The translations under genes were made by a program, and so were the position numbers. 6,443 nt of DNA, taken from Candidatus Aenigmatarchaeota archaeon. GTDB taxonomy: Archaea > Aenigmatarchaeota > Aenigmatarchaeia > QMZP01. Below are positions 1 to 5,043 of this stretch, piece by piece. The notes under the pieces are model-generated. The model saw only the letters and a program-made list of their open reading frames with translations. It did not search any database and had not been told where the DNA came from. The stretch covers positions 1-6,443 of the forward strand of contig QMZZ01000019.1 of NCBI GenBank assembly GCA_003663445.1, read 5' to 3'. Numbering within the stretch: position 1 is the first letter of the stretch; each line of letters starts with the position of its first letter.

Positions 1-21
1 ATTTAAGCCATTTTCTATCCG

Positions 22-28
22 AAAAAAA
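22..28 (-). terminator. T-run after the last gene (possible archaeal terminator)
   Basis: On the minus strand seven T residues occur about 21 to 27 bases after the stop of the 83-residue gene, which suits archaeal termination at U-rich tracts. The run is also flanked by a 5-base inverted repeat (TATCC at 16-20 and GGATA at 29-33 on the plus strand), which would place the T-run in a loop. The small stem may be chance. The rest of bases 1-48 holds no start with an open frame. Confidence 0.35.
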
Positions 29-48
29 GGATATCTTGAAATATAAAT

Positions 49-300
49 TCAAAAATCCATTTTTGAACCGTATTTTTCGATGAGCTTCTCAAGCTCCTGT
101 CTTTCTTCAGGTGGGATGCTGGAATCAAACTGCATCTTATCGCCCTGTTGTGCAGCAGTTATAATCCTGTTTTTCAGGGCAGAAAAACTCGGATATTTCC
201 TTCCGTTGTCATACCATCCTCCGTCTAGGTCTGGCTTTAAGACCTCGTAATATTCGTCTGAATATCCGTCACCTTTCCTTTTTCTCACGAGGTATTCCAT
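49..300 (-). CDS. Small hypothetical protein, possibly a distant relative of the tandem pair
   Basis: I do not recognise this 83-residue soluble protein. Its N-terminus is basic (MEYLVRKRKGDG), followed by YYEVLKPDLDGGWYDNG, a short helix (SALKNRIITAAQQG) and a C-terminal helix IPPEERQELEKLIEKYGSKMDF. That last part resembles the end of the two paralogues upstream of the metallophosphoesterase (GIPANLEEELSAFCEKYGFK in one of them). The resemblance covers the IP turn, an acidic helix and a terminal EKYG, so a shared origin is plausible but not proven, since short acidic helices match easily. The ATG start is backed by a TATA-like box and a 27-base gap from the upstream stop. A short A/T-rich stretch with a T-run follows its stop, so it may be the last gene of this run. 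Confidence 0.7.
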   Translation of the reverse strand: MEYLVRKRKGDGYSDEYYEVLKPDLDGGWYDNGRKYPSFSALKNRIITAAQQGDKMQFDSSIPPEERQELEKLIEKYGSKMDF

Positions 301-324
301 AATTTTTGATATAGATCGTACCGG

Positions 325-332
325 TTTTTAAA
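325..332 (-). promoter_or_regulatory. TATA-like box for the 83-residue small protein
   Basis: The minus strand reads TTTAAAAA, centred about 28 bases before the ATG at 300 and overlapping the stop codon of the metallophosphoesterase. There is no Shine-Dalgarno sequence between it and the start (TATATCAAAAATT). Confidence 0.4.
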
Positions 333-1065
333 GATATATAAAGCACCGATAATCAGGATCGATCTTCCTGAACTTCACCCTGTCACCCTCTAAAAGCACG
401 AAATCGCCAAAGAAATAGCTTCCGACAGAGATTATAACGCTTGCATCAGCTCCTGGTAGCTCTGTTTCTTCTTCCTTCTCCTTAGCTCTCTTCCAGGAAA
501 TCACATTTCCCTCTTTTTTGAAAAATGCTGAAACATGGTCATGACCCCTTATCATAAGCTCGTATCCTCTTTCCTCAAGCTTTTTAAAGTTACTCCAAAG
601 GTTTTCGAGCTCGCCTTCTGTTCCGAGGAGCCTGTACCATAGCGGCCTGAGCTCTTTAGGACACTCGGGATAGCTTTCAAGAGAACCTGCAAGCCCGCCA
701 TGAATCACTAGTGCCTTCCTTCCTGCTATCTCTCCTGTCCAGATCGTATTTTTTGCCAGGCTTTCAAGATATTCCCAGGCATTCCGGTTATCCACAAGCT
801 CTTTCTTCAGATCCTCGAATTTCATATCTATGTAATTTGTCCAGATGCCAGAGGTTATCTCATCGTTATACAGAAAAGCCAGGTCATGATTTCCGGGAAC
901 GGTTATCGTTTTATAGTTTTTTCTTATCTCCAGCCATTGCTCGATGCAAGCAGGGGTATCGAAATCTCCTAGACAGACGATCTGATCGGGCTTTTCCTCC
1001 TCTATCACCTTCTGGATATCCTTCAGATCCCTTCCGTGGATGTCACCGAAGAGTAGATACTTCAT
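328..1065 (-). CDS. Calcineurin-like metallophosphoesterase
   Basis: This soluble 245-residue enzyme hydrolyses a phosphoester using two metal ions. All conserved signatures are present: GDIHG (7-11; D8, H10), GDFD (33-36; D34), GNHD (58-61; N59, H60), IHGG (121-124; H122) and GHDH (174-177; H175, H177). These supply the full set of metal ligands and the catalytic histidine. The end of the fold is marked by VISVGSYFFGDFVLLEG, a strand pair common in YfcE/MJ0936-like members. I start at the ATG at 1065, which puts the first motif eight residues in, as usual for the family. The longer TTG version at 1098 adds 11 residues that overlap the upstream gene and its TATA-like box. The substrate cannot be told from sequence: nucleotides, cyclic nucleotides, phosphoproteins and phosphodiesters are all possible in this superfamily. 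A helical insertion at about 70-106 and another at 130-165 may shape specificity. Confidence 0.92.
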   Translation of the reverse strand: MKYLLFGDIHGRDLKDIQKVIEEEKPDQIVCLGDFDTPACIEQWLEIRKNYKTITVPGNHDLAFLYNDEITSGIWTNYIDMKFEDLKKELVDNRNAWEYLESLAKNTIWTGEIAGRKALVIHGGLAGSLESYPECPKELRPLWYRLLGTEGELENLWSNFKKLEERGYELMIRGHDHVSAFFKKEGNVISWKRAKEKEEETELPGADASVIISVGSYFFGDFVLLEGDRVKFRKIDPDYRCFIYL

Positions 1066-1083
1066 TTCTTGAAATTGACAGAA

Positions 1084-1092
1084 AAATTTAAA
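1084..1092 (-). promoter_or_regulatory. TATA-like box for the metallophosphoesterase
   Basis: The minus strand over 1082-1094 reads TTTTTAAATTTTT, centred about 23 bases before the ATG at 1065 and spanning the stop codon of the upstream gene. This box helps decide the start: a TTG start at 1098 would lie upstream of the box and so outside a leaderless transcript. Confidence 0.45.
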
Positions 1093-1450
1093 AACCAATC
1101 ACCCTAAAGGTTCTAATCCTTTTGCATGCATATGAATCCCTACCGACATAATACACCAGCTTACCCTTCTCCCATTCTGTCTCGAAAGTCAGTCCAAGTT
1201 CAGAGAGAAGCTTTTCGAGTCCCTCTATAACACTAGCAGGGATCCCAGGAAAGTCCGGGGATTCAAGCTCGAAGTCGAGAAATCCGTAATCTATATCGAA
1301 CTGTTCAGGTCCTCGGAAAACCCTTTCAGAGTAATAATCAGGATCCAGAAAAAGCTTGACAGCCTGTCTCTTTCCTGAAGCGACCCTATAAATCTTGCTT
1401 TTCTCTTGTTTTTCGATATCCAGCCTCCATACTTTTTCGAGCCGGATCAT
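1088..1450 (-). CDS. Small protein of unknown function, second of a tandem paralogous pair
   Basis: This soluble 120-residue protein is a diverged duplicate of the one just upstream. Shared points are QEK-x-K (15-19), DP-x-Y-Y (36-40), PEQF (48-51), a D-x-x-FL pattern (54-58), GIPA (69-72) and an amphipathic helix ending SELGLTFE in place of EKYGFKLE. It differs in a longer, more basic N-terminus and in a C-terminus rich in strands and arginine (CKRIRTFRVIGF). There is no known catalytic motif. Its ATG overlaps the upstream TGA as ATGA, so the two are probably translated together and may act as a pair, for example as a heterodimer; this is inference. The metallophosphoesterase begins 22 bases after its stop, with its own TATA-like box. 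No cell location beyond cytoplasm can be argued. Confidence 0.75.
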   Translation of the reverse strand: MIRLEKVWRLDIEKQEKSKIYRVASGKRQAVKLFLDPDYYSERVFRGPEQFDIDYGFLDFELESPDFPGIPASVIEGLEKLLSELGLTFETEWEKGKLVYYVGRDSYACKRIRTFRVIGF

Positions 1451-1806
1451 TGTAAAAGTTTAGGTGGAGAGCAAGTAGGCTCTGGCAGGCCCTTTATCTT
1501 GAAAACATAAACCCCGTCCCCCTGGATTTTTCCCTCGAGCTTGAACCCGTATTTTTCGCAGAAAGCCGAAAGCTCCTCCTCAAGGTTTGCCGGAATCCCG
1601 TCCTTTTCCAGCCAACCCAGACAGTAAAGGGTTTCCAAAAAGTCTGGATCGTTTCTGAACTGCTCAGGATCCCAGAAACCCTGATAGGATCCTGGATCTA
1701 TTACTAGCTCAAGCTCTTTCTCGAGTCCAAGGTAAAGCCTGATAAACTTGGGTTTTTCCTGATAAGGGATCTGCAGCTCTGCGAGCTCTTTCAGGAAGTC
1801 ATCCAT
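1447..1806 (-). CDS. Small protein of unknown function, first of a tandem paralogous pair
   Basis: I do not recognise this acidic, soluble 119-residue protein. It has no membrane segment or signal peptide. It aligns along most of its length with the protein encoded immediately downstream. Shared landmarks in nearly the same register are QEK-x-K (16-20), a DP-x-x-Y turn (D37, P38, Y41), PEQF (47-50), a following D-x-x-FL (53-57), GIPA (70-73) and a C-terminal helix ending in EKYGFKLEG. The predicted layout is strand-rich at the start, then helix around GIPA-NLEEEL, then strands. It extends a proline-rich tail (LPEPTCSPPKLLQ) that its paralogue lacks. The start is an ATG with a good TATA-like box upstream and sits 9 bases from the synthetase stop. 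Its own stop overlaps the next start as ATGA. Confidence 0.75.
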   Translation of the reverse strand: MDDFLKELAELQIPYQEKPKFIRLYLGLEKELELVIDPGSYQGFWDPEQFRNDPDFLETLYCLGWLEKDGIPANLEEELSAFCEKYGFKLEGKIQGDGVYVFKIKGLPEPTCSPPKLLQ

Positions 1807-1815
1807 AAAGAAAAT

Positions 1816-3258
1816 CTAAGCAGAAATCTTTTTAAAAAGCATCTCGCCCTTTTTCGGCTTTCCCTCAAACCGCCCGAACTTTAGCTGCTGAAAATTGCCG
1901 AGTTTTACACCAAGCTGTTGGCAGATTTTTTCTGCCGTATCAGGCATGAAAGGGCTTATGAGAATAGCTATTACCCTCAGGGCTTCAAGAAGATTGTAAA
2001 GAACCCCAGCCAGTTCTTCTCCCTCCAGCTTCCACGGTTCCCTTTCGTTTATATACCTGTTAACAGCCTTGAGGAAATCCCAGATAGCCTCCAAAGCATG
2101 ATGAAACTCGAGTCTTTCCATATGTTTGTCTATCCTTTCAAAATCCAGGAGATTACTGAGCTCGTCTTCTCCTTTTATTTCTCCCTGATATCTTTCCGCC
2201 AAGCTCAGGACGCGGTAAACCAGATTTCCTAACTCAGCAACCAGCTCTCCGTTATGCCTTTCGACAAGGGCCTTCTCTGAGAAATCCCCATCCTCACCGA
2301 AAGGGATATGGCGGAGAAGGAAGTATCTAAGGGTGTCAAGACCGTACTTTTCGGCGAGCCAAATCGGGTCTATCGCATTTCCGAGAGATTTCGATATCTT
2401 CTGCCCGTCGATTGTCAGGAAACCATGAGCATAAACCCTTTTCGGCAACGGCTCTTCCGCAGAAAAAAGCATTGCTGGCCAGATGACGGCATGAAATCTC
2501 AGGATATCCTTCCCGACCAGATGAAGCTCTGCGGGCCAGTTTCCCTCCGAGCCGGAAATGTAGTTAAGAAGCGCATCAAACCACACCCAGAACCTGTGGC
2601 TTTCATCCACAGGCAGGGTTATTCCCCAGTCAAGCCCTGGTCTCGAAATGCTGATGTCCTTAAGTCCTGCCTTGATGAAGCTTATCACCTCGTTCCTTCT
2701 GCTTTCCGGCTGGATAAAATCAGGATTCTTTTCTATGTAATCCAGAAGCTTTTCCTGATACCTGGAAAGCCGGAAGAAATAATTTTCCTCTGAAAGCGGT
2801 TTAGGTTTTTTCTTGTGAAGCGGGCAAAGCCCGTCTACAAGCTCGGATTCTGTCAGAAAAGCTTCACATCCTTCACAGTAAAGACCCTGATAGACCCCTT
2901 TATAGATATCTCCCTTCTCCCATACCCGCCTGAAAAATTCCCTCACAACCTTCTTATGCCTTTCCTCGGTCGTTCTTATAAAACCGTCCCAGCTTATCTT
3001 AAGCTTTTTCCACACCTCGATCCACTTTTTTGCCATTTCGTCCACATACCTCTGAACATCCTGATATCCTGCCTCCTTTGCAGCTTTTGAGACCTTTATC
3101 GAGTTCTCGTCCAAACCCGTGAGGAAAAACACCTTCTTCCCTTTCAATCTGTTCCATCTCGCAAGCACGTCGGCAGCTATCGTGGTATAGGCAGAACCTA
3201 TCGTCGGTTCACGATTCGGATAGTAGATCGGCGTTGTGATGAAGAACTTTTCAACCAT
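1816..3258 (-). CDS. metG: Methionyl-tRNA synthetase
   Basis: This 480-residue class I enzyme joins methionine to tRNA-Met with ATP, in the cytoplasm. The start is the ATG giving the expected N-terminus (KFFITTPIYYPN). The Rossmann half carries the HIGH-equivalent TIGS (19-22), where the first His is Thr, and DENS after TGLD, where many relatives have DEHG. The insertion has one zinc knuckle, C128-x2-C131 and C145-x2-H148, as in Thermus-type bacterial enzymes; typical archaeal enzymes have two. VWFDALLNYIS (225-235), LVGKDILRFHAVIWPA and the KISKS loop (287-291) complete the active site. The helical anticodon-binding domain includes GNLVYR (about 344-349) and EPWKL (407-411). The protein ends at about the core length, with no C-terminal Trbp111/EMAP-like tRNA-binding domain. 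A cysteine-pair count and intact KISKS argue for a working enzyme. Only 8 bases separate it from the upstream gene. Confidence 0.97.
   Translation of the reverse strand: MVEKFFITTPIYYPNREPTIGSAYTTIAADVLARWNRLKGKKVFFLTGLDENSIKVSKAAKEAGYQDVQRYVDEMAKKWIEVWKKLKISWDGFIRTTEERHKKVVREFFRRVWEKGDIYKGVYQGLYCEGCEAFLTESELVDGLCPLHKKKPKPLSEENYFFRLSRYQEKLLDYIEKNPDFIQPESRRNEVISFIKAGLKDISISRPGLDWGITLPVDESHRFWVWFDALLNYISGSEGNWPAELHLVGKDILRFHAVIWPAMLFSAEEPLPKRVYAHGFLTIDGQKISKSLGNAIDPIWLAEKYGLDTLRYFLLRHIPFGEDGDFSEKALVERHNGELVAELGNLVYRVLSLAERYQGEIKGEDELSNLLDFERIDKHMERLEFHHALEAIWDFLKAVNRYINEREPWKLEGEELAGVLYNLLEALRVIAILISPFMPDTAEKICQQLGVKLGNFQQLKFGRFEGKPKKGEMLFKKISA
1829..1838 (-). promoter_or_regulatory. TATA-like box for the tandem small-protein pair
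   Basis: The minus strand reads TTTTTAAAAA, a perfect A/T palindrome centred about 28 bases before the ATG at 1806. It lies within the last coding residues (LFKK) of methionyl-tRNA synthetase. It is one of the clearest boxes in the window and would drive both small genes, since the second overlaps the first. Confidence 0.45.
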
Positions 3259-3266
3259 TTATAGCT

Positions 3267-4349
3267 TTATTTCAGCTTAAATTTATTTTTGTAAAGAGAA
3301 AGGCAATGATGCAGGTAGTTCAGGATCTCCTGCTGATTGAGCTTGCTCTCTCCATACCGTCTGTTTTCGAACTTGTACGGAATCTCCTTTACCTTCAGGT
3401 CAGCCTTTGCGAGAATTTCCAGCAAGATCTTAAAGCCCTTTGGATTCAGATTATCAGGAAGTGACTCTTTCCTGATGCAGAAGAACCCTGACATAGGGTC
3501 CTTGATGCTGGTTAGGGGTTTTGCAAGCAAGGTCGCACCCCAGGATATCAGCCTTCTTTTCCAAGACCATTCTCCGCAAGATCCGCCAGCTATATACCTG
3601 CTTCCAACCGCCACATCCCAACCGTTTTGAACAGCCGAAAGAAGCTGAGGGAGCTTCTCTGGTGGATGGGAGAGGTCAGCATCCATTACCGCCAAAACAT
3701 TTCCCTTCGCTTTTTCGAATCCTGCGAGAACTGCAGAGGAAAGCCCGAGCTTCCCTTTCCTGCAAACCAGCCTCAGGTTTCTGTACTTTCTTTTCAGCTT
3801 TCTTACAATCTCTGCCGTTCCGTCCGGAGAGTTATCATCCACCACGATTACCTCGAACTGCCTGCCTTTTAAGCTCCTGTAAATTCTGGAGAGAAGTTCA
3901 GGGATATTTTCCTTTTCATTATAAGTCGGGATAACGATAGAAAGGAAAGGGTTCTCAAGCTTGGGTCTTTTCGCCAGCTTCCATGTCCAGTTCAGGTTTA
4001 TCCAGTAATTCCAAAAGGTCGCGCAAGCTATTCCGAAAAGGTTTGAAGTCAGATAGTAAAGGCCTGCCTGGGTGAGGATGAAGAGAACAGAGAGGTTTAT
4101 GATCAAGCCACCCATAGAAACGAGATTGAATCTCGGAAACCTTTTGAGCGAAGCCTTCTGCCTTCTGTCCCTAAAAGTCCAAAATTCGTTCAGCAGATAG
4201 TTATTGAAAATCGAAACTTCTATCGCTATCAGGGCTGAAAAAAGATAGTAAATCGCGAACTTTTCAGTCAAAAGCCAGAGAAGACCTTCATTTACCAAAA
4301 CCCCTGAGAGCCCCACAAGGCAGAACCTGAGGAATCTAGCAGAGACCAT
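3267..4349 (-). CDS. GtrA-like membrane domain fused to a polyprenyl-phosphate mannosyltransferase-like GT2
   Basis: This protein has 360 residues from the ATG at 4349; a GTG two codons earlier (4355) is an alternative. Residues about 5-125 form a GtrA-like domain of four membrane helices, with family traits such as FLRFCLVGLSG, the NNYLLNEFWTFR segment and a closing NYWINLNWTWK. Residues about 135-360 form a DPM1-type GT2 domain: SIVIPTYNEKEN, VVDDNSPDGT (169-178), metal-binding DAD in MDADLSHPPE (223-225), GSRY, DPMSGFF (284-290) and RRYGESKL (330-337). Such enzymes move mannose or another hexose from a nucleotide sugar to dolichyl or polyprenyl phosphate at the cytoplasmic face, supplying lipid-linked sugar for glycosylation. 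The well-known archaeal form, from Pyrococcus furiosus, has the membrane helices after the catalytic domain; here they come first. The start overlaps the upstream gene's end by 14 bases (20 from the GTG). Confidence 0.85.
   Translation of the reverse strand: MVSARFLRFCLVGLSGVLVNEGLLWLLTEKFAIYYLFSALIAIEVSIFNNYLLNEFWTFRDRRQKASLKRFPRFNLVSMGGLIINLSVLFILTQAGLYYLTSNLFGIACATFWNYWINLNWTWKLAKRPKLENPFLSIVIPTYNEKENIPELLSRIYRSLKGRQFEVIVVDDNSPDGTAEIVRKLKRKYRNLRLVCRKGKLGLSSAVLAGFEKAKGNVLAVMDADLSHPPEKLPQLLSAVQNGWDVAVGSRYIAGGSCGEWSWKRRLISWGATLLAKPLTSIKDPMSGFFCIRKESLPDNLNPKGFKILLEILAKADLKVKEIPYKFENRRYGESKLNQQEILNYLHHCLSLYKNKFKLK
3277..3286 (-). promoter_or_regulatory. TATA-like box for methionyl-tRNA synthetase
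   Basis: The minus strand reads TAAATTTAA within an A/T-rich run, centred about 23 bases before the ATG at 3258. It lies inside the lysine-rich last codons of the upstream gene, so codon content explains part of the A/T richness. No Shine-Dalgarno sequence precedes the start. Confidence 0.3.
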
Positions 4350-5016
4350 ATTCACAGAGGATCGCCGAAAGGTTTTCTAGGGGCAGGAATCCTGAAAAGG
4401 TCTTCTTACCGTTTATCACCAGAGACGGAAACTCTGTGAAATTATAATAAGTCTTTAAAGCTTGAATTGACGGTTCGTCAACATCAGCACTTATCGTAAA
4501 GATCAGCAAATCCCCGTCAAACTTTTGCTTTAGATATGTCAGGACCCATGCCTGATCATCACAGGGATTCGGGGTGTATTTTTCACAGGACTTTGAAATA
4601 AAGAAGAGGATAGTCACGAATTTTGCTTTGCAGGAATCCCTCACCTTTTCAGCCATCAACCAGTAATTTATGGAGGTTTTATAATATTCTGCCAAAACTC
4701 TCTGAAAATCTGAATAGTCCCTTATCTCATCTCCAGGTCCTGCTGAGAGTTTGGAGCCGATCTTTTCATAATCTTCTGCTATCCCTGTTAGCATCCCCTT
4801 TAAGACAGGACAACTAACATTTCCGCCAAAAAAGTCGAAGAAGAGAAGCTGGAACTGAAAGTCACGAAGGTTATCTGAAAGTGCCCCGATCCTGTTTTCG
4901 AGATATCCTATTTTTTCAAGATTAAGGACATATCCAAGACTAAATCCTGCAAGGAAAATCAGGGCTGAGATAATCAGGGCTGAAAGGATTATGGACTTGT
5001 CAAACTTTTTTCTCAT
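4336..5016 (-). CDS. Membrane-anchored thioredoxin-fold protein with atypical CX7C site
   Basis: I start this 226-residue protein at the ATG at 5016, preferring it to a TTG five codons earlier that has no support. A positively charged N-terminus (MRKKFDK) and one hydrophobic segment (about 9-32) make it a signal anchor with the body outside the cell. A helical, possibly coiled-coil part follows (about 33-63), then a helical region with C69 and C129. The C-terminal half (about 130-226) is thioredoxin-like: strand KFVTILFFIS, a cysteine pair C144/C152, a helix, strand DLLIFTISADVD, and EFPSLVINGK with the family's cis-proline (P197). The layout recalls a DPANN-archaeal thioredoxin-like family with CXXC at this place; here the cysteines are seven residues apart. 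C221 and C226 end the chain. The likely role is thiol-disulfide exchange or disulfide maturation of surface proteins. Its last codons overlap the next gene, suggesting coupled translation. Confidence 0.75.
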   Translation of the reverse strand: MRKKFDKSIILSALIISALIFLAGFSLGYVLNLEKIGYLENRIGALSDNLRDFQFQLLFFDFFGGNVSCPVLKGMLTGIAEDYEKIGSKLSAGPGDEIRDYSDFQRVLAEYYKTSINYWLMAEKVRDSCKAKFVTILFFISKSCEKYTPNPCDDQAWVLTYLKQKFDGDLLIFTISADVDEPSIQALKTYYNFTEFPSLVINGKKTFSGFLPLENLSAILCEYGLC

Positions 5017-5034
5017 AAAAATAAATATCAAAAG

Positions 5035-5043
5035 TTTTATTTA
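5035..5043 (-). promoter_or_regulatory. TATA-like box for the thioredoxin-fold protein
   Basis: The minus strand reads TAAATAAAA, centred about 23 bases before the ATG at 5016 and overlapping the stop codon of the upstream glycosyltransferase. The bases before the ATG are almost all A and T, with no Shine-Dalgarno match. Confidence 0.35.

Noticed and set aside
9..11. ATG on the minus strand near the left edge, downstream of an A/T-rich patch
   Set aside because: It reads ATG GCT TAA, stopping after two codons, so it is not a gene start.
16..33. Inverted repeat TATCC/GGATA around an A-run as a hairpin element
   Set aside because: A 5-base stem is too short to claim as a structured element by itself. 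It is kept only as a detail of the possible T-run terminator.
711..1091. 126-residue open frame on the plus strand
   Set aside because: It is antisense to the metallophosphoesterase, whose motifs are all intact. The composition is that of a reverse-strand shadow, rich in Ser, Arg and Pro.
1066..1098. N-terminal extension of the metallophosphoesterase from a TTG start
   Set aside because: The extension overlaps the upstream gene and the TATA-like box, and puts extra residues ahead of a GDIHG motif that normally lies within the first ten residues.
2308..2793. 161-residue open frame on the plus strand
   Set aside because: It is antisense to the middle of methionyl-tRNA synthetase, including the zinc and active-site coding region. 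It has no domain and no promoter-like signal of its own.
3521..3934. 137-residue plus-strand frame, and others nearby (3337-3630, 3627-3872)
   Set aside because: These are antisense to the DPM1-type catalytic domain, overlap one another in different frames and carry no motif.
5017..5031. TTG start five codons upstream for the thioredoxin-fold protein
   Set aside because: ATG at 5016 gives the classic positively charged anchor (MRKKFDK) and correct distance to the A/T box. The TTG has no supporting signal.
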